A stretch of DNA of 64,000 nt from an uncultured Alistipes sp. (GCA_937899895.1 CALBQR010000057.1:40032-104031); one strand, 5' to 3'; shown: positions 1 to 9,496, numbered from the stretch's first letter. Notes: generated by a model not told the origin, from the letters alone. Numbers and translations: made by a program.

Positions 1-1920
1 ATGGCAATCGCTATCGGATCGCTGGTCGATGACGCGATTATCGATGTGGAAAATGTCTTCCGCCGACTGCGCGAGAATAATCTACTGCCCAAAGAGCAGC
101 GTCGCGGCTGGTTTGAGGTGATCTATGATGCTTCGACCGAGATTCGTTCGTCGATCGTAAATGCTACGATTATTACCATTGTAGCCTTCGTTCCTCTGTT
201 CTTCCTCGACGGTATGGAGGGCAGAATGTTGAAGCCGCTGGGTATCTCGTTTATCGTATCGCTGTTCGCATCGATGATCGTGGCGATGACCCTTACACCC
301 GTTATGTGTAGCTATATGCTCACCTCGGAGCGTGCGCTGCGCCATACAGAGCGTGAGCCGATCGTGGCTCGCACGTTGAAGCGTTGGTATCGCGTGGCGT
401 TGGAGTGGGTACTCAATTACAAGCGTACGATTTTGGGAGTGATGGTAGCTCTGTTTGCCGGTGCGCTCGGAGTATTCTTCACACTCGGTAGCAGTTTCCT
501 CCCCTCGTTCAACGAGGGCTCACTAACGATCAACATCGGCACAATGCCCGGCACCTCGCTCGAAGAGTCGGACAAGATGGGTCGTACCGTTGAGCAGATT
601 CTGTTGGAGATTCCCGAAGTGCAGACCGTAGCCCGCAAGACGGGTCGTGCCGAGTTGGACGAGCACGCATTAGGTGTTCACGCATCGGAGTTGGAGGCAC
701 CCTATACGCTTACCGATCGCTCGCGTAGCGAATTCCTCGCCGATGTACGTGCTCGCCTTTCGACATTGAAGGGCCTGGATATCGAGATCGGACAGCCCAT
801 TTCGCACCGTATCGATGCTATGCTGTCGGGTACGAAGGCAAATATCGCAATTAAGCTCTTCGGCGAAGATCTGAATAAGATGTACGCGCTCGGCAAGCAG
901 ATCAAGGGTGAGATCTCGGCAATCGAGGATCTGGCCGACATCACCGTCGAACAGCAGGTTGAGCGTTCGGAGTTGCAGATCGTTCCGCGCCGCGATATGT
1001 TGGCTCGACACGGTATCACGATGGCTGAATTTAAGGAGTTCATCGCCGTTGCATTGCAGGGCGAGGCCGTTTCGCAGATTTATGAGGGTAATGCGACCTT
1101 CGATCTGACCGTTAAGGTTGATGATCGTAATCGTAACTCGATCGAGGCTATCGGCAACCTATTGATGGATTGCGCCGATGGGAAGAAGGTGCCGCTTGTG
1201 CAGGTGGCTGACATTCGTTCGACATCGGGTCCGAATGCCATCAATCGCGAAAATGTGAAGCGTAAGATTGTTGTTTCGGCAAATGTCGTAGGTGGCGACT
1301 TGGGCGGTGCCGTAAAGCAGATTCAGGAGGTCGTCGAGGAGAATATCTCGCTGCCAGAGGGTTACTATATCGAGTATGGCGGTCAGTTTGAGAGCCAGCA
1401 GGCTGCGACACGCACGCTGACATTCGCTTCGCTCGTCGCACTGCTCGTTATCTTCCTGCTGCTCTATCAGGAGTTCCGCGACTTCGGTCTGGCCGGTTTG
1501 ATTATGATCAACCTGCCGCTGGCACTGATCGGCGGTGTAGCAAGTATCTGGATGACTTCGGGTATTGTCAGCATCCCCGCAATCATCGGTTTCATCTCGC
1601 TACTGGGTATTGCCGTTCGTAACGGTATTCTGCTCGTGTCGCACTATCGACAGTTGCAGGGCGAAGGTCTTTCGCTGCACGATGCAGTTGTGCAGGGCTC
1701 GATCGACCGTTTGAACCCGATTCTGATGACCTCGCTCACATCGGCTCTGGCACTGATTCCGCTGGCTCTGGGTGGCGATGTTTCGGGTAACGAGATTCAA
1801 AGCCCGATGGCAAAGGTTATCCTCGGCGGTCTGATCTCTTCGACGCTGTTGAATGGCTTTATCGTACCTATTATATATATTATGTATGCTAAATATAAAA
1901 CTCGTAAGAACAATGCGTAA
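1..1920 (+). CDS. RND efflux permease, heavy-metal/CusA-CzcA-like, C-terminal part
   Basis: This is the C-terminal 639 residues of an inner-membrane RND proton-driven efflux pump; the 5' end lies outside the window, so the first Met is internal. The opening segment carries the TM4 charge-relay motif (VDDAIIDVEN), as in the CusA/CzcA branch, followed by further transmembrane helices, a large periplasmic loop (about residues 160-455) and a second helix block near 460-630. The gene ends with an 8-bp overlap (ATGCGTAA) into the TolC-like gene, so the two are translationally coupled. The substrate cannot be told from sequence; metal or drug export are both possible. Family certain, substrate not. 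Confidence 0.9.
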   Translation: MAIAIGSLVDDAIIDVENVFRRLRENNLLPKEQRRGWFEVIYDASTEIRSSIVNATIITIVAFVPLFFLDGMEGRMLKPLGISFIVSLFASMIVAMTLTPVMCSYMLTSERALRHTEREPIVARTLKRWYRVALEWVLNYKRTILGVMVALFAGALGVFFTLGSSFLPSFNEGSLTINIGTMPGTSLEESDKMGRTVEQILLEIPEVQTVARKTGRAELDEHALGVHASELEAPYTLTDRSRSEFLADVRARLSTLKGLDIEIGQPISHRIDAMLSGTKANIAIKLFGEDLNKMYALGKQIKGEISAIEDLADITVEQQVERSELQIVPRRDMLARHGITMAEFKEFIAVALQGEAVSQIYEGNATFDLTVKVDDRNRNSIEAIGNLLMDCADGKKVPLVQVADIRSTSGPNAINRENVKRKIVVSANVVGGDLGGAVKQIQEVVEENISLPEGYYIEYGGQFESQQAATRTLTFASLVALLVIFLLLYQEFRDFGLAGLIMINLPLALIGGVASIWMTSGIVSIPAIIGFISLLGIAVRNGILLVSHYRQLQGEGLSLHDAVVQGSIDRLNPILMTSLTSALALIPLALGGDVSGNEIQSPMAKVILGGLISSTLLNGFIVPIIYIMYAKYKTRKNNA

Positions 1921-3097
1921 TATTAAATATATCGTTGTTGCAACGGCTCTCGTTGCGACATTCAGTTCGCGTGCGCAGGGTATCGACGGCGTACTGCGTC
2001 AGATCGAGGAGAACAACCTCTCGTTGCGCGCACATAGCTCGCTGACCGAGGCTCGTTCGCTCGACGCCCGTACCGCAAACCAGCTTCCCAACCCGCAGGT
2101 ACAATATGTCCACGCGTGGGGCACCCCTGCCGAGGCGGGTAAAAATGGCGAGTTGGTAGCGACCCAATCGTTCGATTTCCCGACAGCTTATGCCCGTCGC
2201 TCGCAGATGGCAAAGATGCAGCGTTCGCACTTCACGGCTGACCACGCTCTTGTCCGTCAGCAAACTCTGCTCGAAGCCAAGCAACTCTGTATCGACCTGA
2301 TCGCACTGCGCCGTCAAAAGGCAATTGCTAACGAACGCGCACAAAATGCCGAGCATATTGCCGCAATCTATGCTTCGCGATTGGAGGCTGGTAAAGGTAC
2401 AATTATCGAGAAGAATCGCGCCGATATGGAGCTGACCGCGGCTCGCAATGCGGCAAGTATGATCGAGATCGAGATCGAGGCTGCCGAAAATCGTCTGCGT
2501 ACGCTCAATGGCGGCGTGGAGGTTACGTTTGCCGACACGGAGTATGCTCCGCTTGCCGAGCTGTTGCCGTTGGCCGAAATGGAGACTCTCTATTCGACTG
2601 CCGACCCCTCGCTGCTGGTTACGGCTTCGCAGGTCGAGATCGCCGAGCAGAGCGTTAAGGTCGAGCGTGCAAAGACTTTGCCGCAGTTCACCGTCGGCTA
2701 CAAACTCGCTCACTCGACGGGTCAGCACTTCAACGGCATTGTTGTAGGTATGAGTGTACCTATCTTCTCCGGCTACCGCAATACCCGTGCAGCGAAGGCG
2801 CAGGCTGCATATGCCGAGGCGGAGCATTTGAGCGCAATAAACGACGTTCACACCTCGCTTGCTGCGATGTATGAGCGCACGGAGGTTTTGGAGCGTTCGA
2901 TTGCCGAGTACCGCCAGATCGAGAGCGAGATGGGCGACTATCGCTCGTATCTCTCGCGCGCAATTGAGGCGGGTCAGATTTCGATTATCGACTACTACTC
3001 GTCGCTGGCAAACTACTACGATGTGGTTTCGGCCCGTATCGACTTTGAGCGTCAGTTGCAGCAGGTACACGCACAGATCAACTCGGTACTGTTGTAA
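1913..3097 (+). CDS. TolC/CzcC-like outer membrane efflux protein
   Basis: Outer membrane factor of the same efflux system. The chosen start (1913) overlaps the pump stop codon and gives a clean signal peptide (MRNIKYIVVATALVATFSSRAQ). The mature protein is alpha-helical with two repeated OEP-type halves: many heptad-like helices and the typical segments around ANQLPNPQVQYVHAWG and a second beta/helix half from about residue 250. Length (394 aa) fits CzcC/TolC-type proteins, which form the outer-membrane channel joined to the RND pump through an adaptor presumably encoded upstream. A strong terminator follows directly. Confidence 0.9.
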   Translation: MRNIKYIVVATALVATFSSRAQGIDGVLRQIEENNLSLRAHSSLTEARSLDARTANQLPNPQVQYVHAWGTPAEAGKNGELVATQSFDFPTAYARRSQMAKMQRSHFTADHALVRQQTLLEAKQLCIDLIALRRQKAIANERAQNAEHIAAIYASRLEAGKGTIIEKNRADMELTAARNAASMIEIEIEAAENRLRTLNGGVEVTFADTEYAPLAELLPLAEMETLYSTADPSLLVTASQVEIAEQSVKVERAKTLPQFTVGYKLAHSTGQHFNGIVVGMSVPIFSGYRNTRAAKAQAAYAEAEHLSAINDVHTSLAAMYERTEVLERSIAEYRQIESEMGDYRSYLSRAIEAGQISIIDYYSSLANYYDVVSARIDFERQLQQVHAQINSVLL

Positions 3098-3118
3098 CGA
3101 CAATAGAGATCAACTAAC

Positions 3119-3162
3119 AAAAAAAGAGGTCGTGCTCTTCGATGGCACGACCTCTTTTTTAT
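3119..3162. terminator. Bidirectional terminator between efflux genes and hexosaminidase
   Basis: A perfect 15-bp inverted repeat (AAAAAGAGGTCGTGC at 3121-3135, its complement at 3145-3159) with A-run and T-run flanks sits between two convergent genes, so it can end transcription from both sides. Confidence 0.9.
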
Positions 3163-3174
3163 TGCGGATAAGGA

Positions 3175-5493
3175 TTACTCGACTTCAATCTCGCCGACGA
3201 ATAGGAAACCCTTACCACCACCGCCATTGTGCCACTTCGATACAGGGTCGAGTGTAGCAGCCTGCACTCGCAGATAACGCGCCGCAGTAGGCTCAATGTC
3301 GATTGCAAACTTAAAGATTCCATCGGGCTCGCCTTTGGCCTGCGGCTCGATATCGATATGGCCAGCCTCGGTGAAATTCTCACCATCGTCAGAAGTCTGT
3401 ACGGTCATCGACATCGGCAGGAATACCCAGGGAGCCTTCTGCGCCAAAGCCGTCATCGACACCTTCGAGTAGGGTTCCGAGCCCTCCATATCGATCGTAA
3501 TATCCATATTCTCGAACAGGTAGCCAATCCACGGACCACCGCCGAAATCGGGACCGCCGACACGACCATCGACCAATGTCTTCGCGCCCTCGAAGAGATA
3601 CTTCGCGTGAGGATTACTATTGAGCACTGCGGGGCGAGCCGTAGCCTTGTTGAAGAGAATAGGCACAACGCAATTATCCACATCAATACCCTCGCGGAAA
3701 ACGGCTGCGGTCAGCGTACACTGCTCGGTAATCTTCAATGGCTTGTTATAAACGGCCGACTCGGTCGTAGGCTCGCTACCATCGAGCGTGTAATAGATAG
3801 GCTCGTCGCCAAGCGTTGAGAGCGTTGCCGTAATCGAGCGCGCAACGGTGTCAATATCCGTCTCGGCTGTAATGCCGAAGATATGGGTAGCATAGTTATA
3901 TCCCATAACATCATAGATCTCGTGCATACGGAAGGTCGAGATGAAGCGATCCCAATCACGCACGCCCTTATCGCACCACTGCACCTCGCTCAATGCCGAC
4001 AGACGCGGCAGCAACATATAGTAGAGGTGGTCGCGATCAGCGATATACTCGGTCCACATATTAGCCTGCACACCGAGAATATGCTTTGCATCCTCCTCGG
4101 TCAACTCTTCGGGCAGCTCGTACGAATAGACGCGATCAACGGGCAGGAAACCGCCAATACCAAACGGCTCGGCCTCCTTATCGGCCGACTGGCAATAGTC
4201 GAAATAGAAGTACGACGTGGGGACCATAACGACATCGTGGCCCAACTTTGCAGCCTCGATACCGCCCTCGTTACCGCGCCACGACATAACCGCAGCATCG
4301 GGGCCAATCTGACCTTCGAGAATCTCATCCCAGCCAATTACGCGGCGGCCCTTCGTTGCGAGGAACTCCTCGATGCGGGTCATCACGTAGCTCTGCAAAT
4401 AGTGCTCGGCAGTATGTTTGTCATCACCCTTAATACCAAGTTCCTTAATCTTCGCCTGACAGGTCGGGCAGCTACGCCAACGCACCTTCGGGCACTCATC
4501 ACCGCCGATATGGATCAATTCCGAGGGGAACATCTCGACAATCTCCGAGAAGACACCCTCCAACAGATCAAAAATCTTATCGTTACCTGCACAAAGCACC
4601 TCATCCGAGATACCCCAACGCGGCCAAACCTCGTACGGGCCACCCGTGCATCCGAGTTCGGGATATGCCGCCAAAGCTGCCATCATATGACCCGGCAGAT
4701 CGATTTCGGGAATAATCTCGATAGCATTTGCCGCCGCATACTCAACAACCTCACGAATCTGGTCCTGCGTATAGAAACCACCATAAGGCACACCGTCATA
4801 GTTACCCCACTCCTTGCGGATTACCGTATGCTTACGCATCGAACCCACCTCGGTCAATTCGGGGAACTGCTTAATCTCCACGCGCCAGCCCTGGTCATCG
4901 GTCAAATGCCAATGCAGGCGGTTGAGCTTATGTACAGCCATAATGTCGATATAGGCTTTCACCTCCTCAACCGAGAAGAAGTGGCGCGACACGTCAAGGT
5001 GCATACCGCGATAGCCAAAGCGGGGCGCATCAGCGATCGACAAGCAGGGCATTGTCCAATCCTCATCGGCCGCCAACTCCTTGCCATAAACCTCGGCAGG
5101 CAGTAGCTGCTTTACGGTCTGGATTGCATATTGGAAGCCAGCAAACTGACTTGCGCGAATCTCTACGCCCTTGCGTGTAACATCGAGACGATAGCCCTCC
5201 TGCTCAACGGTCGTATCGACCACAAAGCGGATACCCTCATTCGGAAGTTCAGCTACGACATTAACCTCGCGCTGACCGCCTGCCGTCGTATTCAGTTGCT
5301 CCGTAAAAAGGGTTACAGCAGCCAATGTACGTTCATCAACCGACTCTTGGCACCATACCTCTGCATCAACAATCGAATATCGACCCGACCCTACTTCAAC
5401 GTGGTTAGGATAGGGAACGAGCGCGATAGGCTCATTCTTGGGTGCGCAAGCCACCGATGCGACTGCCACCAATGCGATTAGTAGTTTTTTCAT
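3175..5493 (-). CDS. Beta-N-acetylhexosaminidase, GH20, lipoprotein
   Basis: Exported glycosidase that removes terminal GlcNAc/GalNAc residues. The N-terminus is a lipoprotein signal (MKKLLIALVAVASVACAPK; Cys16). An alpha/beta N-terminal domain (about 20-150) precedes the GH20 TIM barrel (about 155-510), which holds the HxGGDE motif (H328-E333), giving the Asp332/Glu333 pair used in substrate-assisted catalysis. A chitobiase-type C-terminal module (YYTLDGSEPT, about 570-620) and an F5/8-type discoidin-like domain follow. Length 772 aa is usual for Bacteroidales. It is the last gene of the aroQ-flippase-phosphatase unit, 9 bp after the phosphatase. Likely role: mucin or host glycan trimming (inference). 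Confidence 0.95.
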   Translation of the reverse strand: MKKLLIALVAVASVACAPKNEPIALVPYPNHVEVGSGRYSIVDAEVWCQESVDERTLAAVTLFTEQLNTTAGGQREVNVVAELPNEGIRFVVDTTVEQEGYRLDVTRKGVEIRASQFAGFQYAIQTVKQLLPAEVYGKELAADEDWTMPCLSIADAPRFGYRGMHLDVSRHFFSVEEVKAYIDIMAVHKLNRLHWHLTDDQGWRVEIKQFPELTEVGSMRKHTVIRKEWGNYDGVPYGGFYTQDQIREVVEYAAANAIEIIPEIDLPGHMMAALAAYPELGCTGGPYEVWPRWGISDEVLCAGNDKIFDLLEGVFSEIVEMFPSELIHIGGDECPKVRWRSCPTCQAKIKELGIKGDDKHTAEHYLQSYVMTRIEEFLATKGRRVIGWDEILEGQIGPDAAVMSWRGNEGGIEAAKLGHDVVMVPTSYFYFDYCQSADKEAEPFGIGGFLPVDRVYSYELPEELTEEDAKHILGVQANMWTEYIADRDHLYYMLLPRLSALSEVQWCDKGVRDWDRFISTFRMHEIYDVMGYNYATHIFGITAETDIDTVARSITATLSTLGDEPIYYTLDGSEPTTESAVYNKPLKITEQCTLTAAVFREGIDVDNCVVPILFNKATARPAVLNSNPHAKYLFEGAKTLVDGRVGGPDFGGGPWIGYLFENMDITIDMEGSEPYSKVSMTALAQKAPWVFLPMSMTVQTSDDGENFTEAGHIDIEPQAKGEPDGIFKFAIDIEPTAARYLRVQAATLDPVSKWHNGGGGKGFLFVGEIEVE

Positions 5494-5502
5494 AGTTTTA
5501 GA

Positions 5503-6690
5503 TTATTTCTTCGTTTTCTTTTTACCCGACATCAATCGCTCGATAATTTTAGGCTGATCGGTATTCTTCATAATTGAGCCAAATGCCTCGGCTCCCGCAC
5601 CATAGGCGAAGATAGGCACAACCGTACCCGTATGTCCCTTCGTGCTGAACGAGAGCTTAACAGGGACCTCCTCGCCTACCTCATACGAACGATAAGCTAC
5701 GCCCGTGCCGCCCGTCTCGTGGTCAGCCGTTACGACCAACAGCGTTTCGGGGTGCGACTCAACATACTTTACCAGCATCTGCAACGTGCGATCGAACTCG
5801 CGCATCTCCTCGATCATACCCTCCGAGTCGTTATTGTGGCCGTAGCCGTCGATAATCGCACTCTCGATCATCAGGAAATAGCCATTGCGATCTGCCGTAC
5901 GCTCCAATGTACCCAGAGCCTTCTCAACCGCGCGAGTCAGGTACTCGGTCGGATCAGCCGAGGTAGGCTCCTCGCCATTATCAGCGGCCAACTGCGCTGC
6001 CAGACATACCTCTGCACCATCGGCTGCACCAGCCTTCGTATTGCTCGATTTATTGCGGCGATGGACATCCGACATCGGCAGAATCGACACAAATCGGTCA
6101 GCCGTCGAGCGTGCCGTTGCGCCCCAATCCAGATATACATCATAACCGCGATTGATCAACTCGGCCGTCAAATCGACCGAGTCGGGACGACCTACAAAGA
6201 CGCTCAAACCCGATCCGATAGCGACATCAATATTGCTCTCGACAAACTGCTCGGCCAAGCGCAGGCTCTCCTTGCGGCTCTTCACGCCACCATAGAACGC
6301 TGCGGGCGTAGCCTCCGTGAGCACCGTATTGACAACGATACCCGTACGCTTACCCATCGCTTGCGCTTTACGCAGAACACTTGTGAGTTGATTGCCATCG
6401 GGATCGACACCCAAATAGCCATTACGGGTACGTGTTCCCGTTGCCAGAGCCGTACCACCCGCAGGAGAATCGGTAACATAGTTATCTGCCGAACAGGTCT
6501 CCGACAGGCCAATTACGGGAGCATACTCGAAGCCCGTCTTTTCGTTCTGCGACAGCAACAGAGCCGACACCGAGCCAAAGCCCATACCATCGCCGATCAG
6601 ATAGATCACATTCTTCACACGCGGTTGAGCCGCCGACACGGTCAGGACCAACAGCGCGAAGATTGCTGTAAGGAAAGTCTGTTTCTTCAT
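5503..6690 (-). CDS. Alkaline phosphatase, secreted
   Basis: Periplasmic phosphomonoesterase of the PhoA superfamily. A signal peptide (about residues 1-21) is followed by the first metal-binding motif (LIGDGMG, Asp34), the nucleophile motif VTDSPAGGTALATG with Ser75, and the C-terminal metal motifs DGYGHNND and VTADHETGG. Length 395 aa is slightly short relative to E. coli PhoA but normal for the Bacteroidales form. It begins 12 bp after the flippase gene and lies 9 bp ahead of the GH20 gene, so it is co-transcribed with both. No PhoB-type box was recognised. Confidence 0.95.
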   Translation of the reverse strand: MKKQTFLTAIFALLVLTVSAAQPRVKNVIYLIGDGMGFGSVSALLLSQNEKTGFEYAPVIGLSETCSADNYVTDSPAGGTALATGTRTRNGYLGVDPDGNQLTSVLRKAQAMGKRTGIVVNTVLTEATPAAFYGGVKSRKESLRLAEQFVESNIDVAIGSGLSVFVGRPDSVDLTAELINRGYDVYLDWGATARSTADRFVSILPMSDVHRRNKSSNTKAGAADGAEVCLAAQLAADNGEEPTSADPTEYLTRAVEKALGTLERTADRNGYFLMIESAIIDGYGHNNDSEGMIEEMREFDRTLQMLVKYVESHPETLLVVTADHETGGTGVAYRSYEVGEEVPVKLSFSTKGHTGTVVPIFAYGAGAEAFGSIMKNTDQPKIIERLMSGKKKTKK

Positions 6691-6702
6691 CGTGTAGTTA
6701 TT

Positions 6703-8151
6703 TTAGTTTTTGATTTTACCAATCAACCCGCGAGCGATACGCACCATTTCGCGCATACCCTCCAAGCGCAACAGCCACGCCCCACCTGCATAGATCGCCA
6801 CACCCGTCGCAACCTCCACTATCAATCGCACCGCAATAGGCCACGCCTGCATCGCGCCACTCAACGCATAGACCGCACCGCACATCACCGCCGCAAGAGC
6901 CAACGGAGCCAGCAGATCGCACACCACGTGCCACACCGAAACGCTCGTAAAGCGCAACGTCGCACCGAAATTGACAACCATCTCGATTGCCGACATTGCA
7001 ACCAAGCCCCAGGCTACCGCCTCGACGCTCATCGGGATTGTAATAGCGAGCATTGCAGTCATTATCAACTTCTTAATCACCTCCAAGCGGAATATGATTC
7101 GGCCATTACTGCGAACTTTGAGGATATTGTAAGCGATCATTGCTATCGGTTGGGTGATGCCCGTCAGGCACAACGCGCGGAAATAGGGAACGGTCGGTCG
7201 CCATTTATCGCCAATCAGTGCGAACATATCGTCGGCCACAGCGATCAGTCCCGCCATCATCGGTATCATCACAAAAGCCGTAACCATCAGCACCTGTCGA
7301 TAGCTCTCGGCAAACTTTCGTTCATCATCGCGGATTGTCGAAAGCGCAGGAAAGGTTACATTTTGCACCGCTTGAACGGTCGAAGTTACGGGCAGATCCT
7401 TCAACTTTTGCGCCTGCGAAAAGTAGCCGAGTTGTTGCAGTGTGTACATACTGCCAATAAACAACGACGACACGTTGTTGTAGATACCATTCAGCAGATC
7501 GGTCGCCAGCAGTCGTGAGCTGTAAGGGAACATCTCGCGCAGAGGTCGGAGGCTCCAACCGCCCTTCGGTCGCCAATCGCCCCACCACCATAGCAGCGTC
7601 GCCTTAACCACCAACGTCAGCAGTCGCTGGCAGACCAATGCCCACAAGCCACCGCCCAAAACCGCAATTACGATCGACACCACGCCCGCCACCAACGACG
7701 AGAGGAAGGTTATGGTCGAGAGTTTGCGGAAGGCGAACGTGCGAGTGAGAATCGTATTTTGGATCACACACATCGCATTGACCGGCAGCAGCAGAAAGAG
7801 CACCGGCGCAATGCGCGTCATTTCGGGCTGTTCATAGTAGGCCGCTAACGGAAATGACCCCGCCACCAACAGAGCATACAGCACCCAAGATACCACAAGG
7901 TTGAATCCAAAGACCGAGATATAGTCCTTCTCGGTCGGTTCGGGTTTGCGGATCAGTGCCTGCGAGAAACCGCTATCGACAATGAGCAACGACACCGTCG
8001 CAAAGACCACCATCACGGCCATCGTGCCGTAATCGTCGGGTACGAGCAGTCCCGCCAGCACAAAGCTGACGACCATTTGCAGGAGCATCGAGCCGATCTT
8101 CTCGGCCGCGCTCCACGCCACACCGCTCACTACCTTATCTTTGAGTTGCAT
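6703..8151 (-). CDS. Polysaccharide (O-antigen type) flippase, MOP superfamily
   Basis: An integral membrane protein of 482 aa with about 12-14 hydrophobic helices. The opening (MQLKDKVVSGVAWSAAEKIG) and the FQALI/KP-type segment after helix 2 are typical of Wzx/TuaB-like lipopolysaccharide biosynthesis proteins, which flip lipid-linked glycans across the inner membrane. It lies 15 bp after aroQ and 12 bp before the phosphatase gene. The glycan is unknown because no glycosyltransferase gene cluster is adjacent. A hydrophilic Lys/Arg-rich loop near the centre is ordinary for the family. Confident of the superfamily, not of the substrate. Confidence 0.85.
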   Translation of the reverse strand: MQLKDKVVSGVAWSAAEKIGSMLLQMVVSFVLAGLLVPDDYGTMAVMVVFATVSLLIVDSGFSQALIRKPEPTEKDYISVFGFNLVVSWVLYALLVAGSFPLAAYYEQPEMTRIAPVLFLLLPVNAMCVIQNTILTRTFAFRKLSTITFLSSLVAGVVSIVIAVLGGGLWALVCQRLLTLVVKATLLWWWGDWRPKGGWSLRPLREMFPYSSRLLATDLLNGIYNNVSSLFIGSMYTLQQLGYFSQAQKLKDLPVTSTVQAVQNVTFPALSTIRDDERKFAESYRQVLMVTAFVMIPMMAGLIAVADDMFALIGDKWRPTVPYFRALCLTGITQPIAMIAYNILKVRSNGRIIFRLEVIKKLIMTAMLAITIPMSVEAVAWGLVAMSAIEMVVNFGATLRFTSVSVWHVVCDLLAPLALAAVMCGAVYALSGAMQAWPIAVRLIVEVATGVAIYAGGAWLLRLEGMREMVRIARGLIGKIKN

Positions 8152-8166
8152 CGTGCTTTGCGGTTT

Positions 8167-8601
8167 TTACATTTGCGACGTTTGGCGTGCTCCGAGAGCC
8201 AACATTCCGAGGCGATACGAATCCAGCCCGAAGCCCATTATCGAGCCAATGGCGCGCGGTGCGATGAGCGACACGTGGCGGAACTCCTCACGCGCCAAAA
8301 TCGACGAGATATGCACCTCAACCACAGGGGTCGAAACCGCACCCACCGCGTCAGCCAACGCAACAGCCGTATGGGTATAGCCACCTGCATTGAGTACCAC
8401 ACCGTCGTAGCGACCGATTGATTGATGGAGTTGGTCGATCAGTTCGCCCTCGATATTCGACTGGAAATAGTCCACCTCGCACTCCGAGAATGCCGCACGC
8501 AAGCGCTCGATAAACTCCTCGAAGGTTTCGGTGCCGTAGATATCGGTATCGCGATGACCCTGCAAATTGAGATTGGGGCCGTTGAGAATCAGGATTTTCA
8601 T
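8167..8601 (-). CDS. aroQ: Type II 3-dehydroquinate dehydratase
   Basis: Catalyses the third step of the shikimate pathway (3-dehydroquinate to 3-dehydroshikimate) in the cytoplasm. The 144-aa length and motifs match the dodecameric type II family: NGPNLNLQG at the N-terminus, Arg17 and Tyr22 in the lid loop, NAGGYTH (Asn71, His77), and EVHISSILAREEFRH (His97, Arg104). It is the first gene of a leftward unit with the flippase, phosphatase and GH20 genes and has its own promoter at 8624-8631. The C-terminal tail after about residue 135 is slightly extended. Confidence 0.97.
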   Translation of the reverse strand: MKILILNGPNLNLQGHRDTDIYGTETFEEFIERLRAAFSECEVDYFQSNIEGELIDQLHQSIGRYDGVVLNAGGYTHTAVALADAVGAVSTPVVEVHISSILAREEFRHVSLIAPRAIGSIMGFGLDSYRLGMLALGARQTSQM

Positions 8602-8623
8602 TTTTCGTATATTTATATTTTTG

Positions 8624-8631
8624 CAAAGATA
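8624..8631 (-). promoter_or_regulatory. Promoter -7 element for aroQ operon
   Basis: On the minus strand the sequence is TATCTTTG, a perfect TAnnTTTG element, with a TTG about 22 bp upstream. It leaves a leader of about 20 nt before the aroQ ATG. Confidence 0.75.
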
Positions 8632-8683
8632 ACAAAAAATATGATTCTTAATTCAAGTTTTAGAGATTAAGATTCAATCTATT

Positions 8684-8700
8684 CGAAATCTTTGATTTCG
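8684..8700. repeat. Isolated 7-3-7 hairpin next to structured repeat copy A
   Basis: CGAAATC-TTT-GATTTCG is a perfect 17-nt hairpin. It has the same geometry (7 bp stem, 3-nt loop) as the 3' hairpin module of the structured repeat that starts about 10 bp downstream, and may be a leftover module. Confidence 0.5.
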
Positions 8701-8708
8701 TTATCATC

Positions 8709-8797
8709 GCACGCGGTGGCGTGGGGCGGCACGACTCAAAGTCGCGGGTAGTCGCGAGTACCATCGTGTGTATCAAAAATGGCGATTTTGCCATTTC
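8709..8797 (+). repeat. Structured intergenic repeat, copy A
   Basis: Shares with copies at 10915-10989 and 22386-22463 an ordered architecture: outer arm, conserved GGGGCGG (8723-8729), inner hairpin (CGACT-CAA-AGTCG, 8732-8744), closing arm, GTGT, then a 17-nt hairpin (8774-8790) followed by CC and an ATTT-type tail. In this copy the 5' outer arm is the same as in the 22.4-kb copy, but the 3' arm no longer pairs fully with it. Confidence 0.7.
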
Positions 8798-8810
8798 ACT
8801 TTGAACAAAC

Positions 8811-8843
8811 AAAAAGTCGCACCCCGAAGCGAGCGCGACCTTT
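8811..8843 (-). terminator. Terminator of the beta-barrel gene
   Basis: On the minus strand GTCGCGCTC pairs with GGGTGCGAC (two wobble pairs) around a 6-nt loop and is followed by TTTTTG. It lies directly after the stop codon of the 8855-9409 gene. Confidence 0.7.
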
Positions 8844-8854
8844 GCATTTTGTTT

Positions 8855-9409
8855 TTAGAATGTAAATCCGAGTTTGAGGTGGGGCGAGCCACACTCACCC
8901 AATATGCCCCACACTCCGACCGAAAGGTCCAACGAGAGCCGTTTGTAGAGTCGGATTGCCATACCAAGATCGCCATTAGCATAAACTCCTACACGGCTTC
9001 TGCCCCTGCACGAATCAACATTGTAGCTCGTCCAAAAGCCCGCTCCCAAATCACCCGATACGAAGAAATTGACCTTCATCTTCTTGCTGGGCACCAGATA
9101 CTTACAGCGAATATAACCTATTTTCAGTTGCAAACTCGGTGTGCTTTTGTCTGGCTCGGCATCGTTATTGCCAAAGTCGTGGACCGCATACTTAAAACCT
9201 GCTCCCACAAAACCATTCGCCCGACGACCGAGTGCCACGCCGTGTGTCGTTTCAAAAGCATAAGATCCACCGATAAATGGGAAAACAAATGCACTCGCCG
9301 CAATATCACCACGATATGGAGCACGTCGTGCAACCTTGACTGAATCACTCTGCGCACTTGCCGAGAGTGCCAAAAGCGCAAAAAGCAGCGAAAATAGAAT
9401 CCGTTTCAT
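8855..9409 (-). CDS. Small outer membrane beta-barrel-like protein, unknown role
   Basis: I do not recognise a named family. The 184-aa protein has a clear Sec signal peptide (MKRILFSLLFALLALSASAQ), alternating hydrophobic and polar short strands rich in Gly and aromatic residues, and ends in Phe (LKLGFTF), a common outer-membrane beta-barrel C-terminal signature. It could be an 8-stranded barrel of the OmpX/porin-family type found widely in Bacteroidales. It has its own promoter and terminator, so it is monocistronic. It is divergent from the metallophosphatase gene. Confidence 0.7.
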   Translation of the reverse strand: MKRILFSLLFALLALSASAQSDSVKVARRAPYRGDIAASAFVFPFIGGSYAFETTHGVALGRRANGFVGAGFKYAVHDFGNNDAEPDKSTPSLQLKIGYIRCKYLVPSKKMKVNFFVSGDLGAGFWTSYNVDSCRGRSRVGVYANGDLGMAIRLYKRLSLDLSVGVWGILGECGSPHLKLGFTF

Positions 9410-9444
9410 AATCGTCGAAAGTTTGGGGTTTTATCTATTAGACG

Positions 9445-9452
9445 CAAAATTA
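9445..9452 (-). promoter_or_regulatory. Promoter -7 element for the beta-barrel gene
   Basis: Minus strand TAATTTTG, matching TAnnTTTG, about 35 bp ahead of the start codon. No good -33 element was found. Confidence 0.6.
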
Positions 9453-9496
9453 ATCGATTTCGTTGCACGTCCGACCGAAAATTTGTGAAAATTTTG

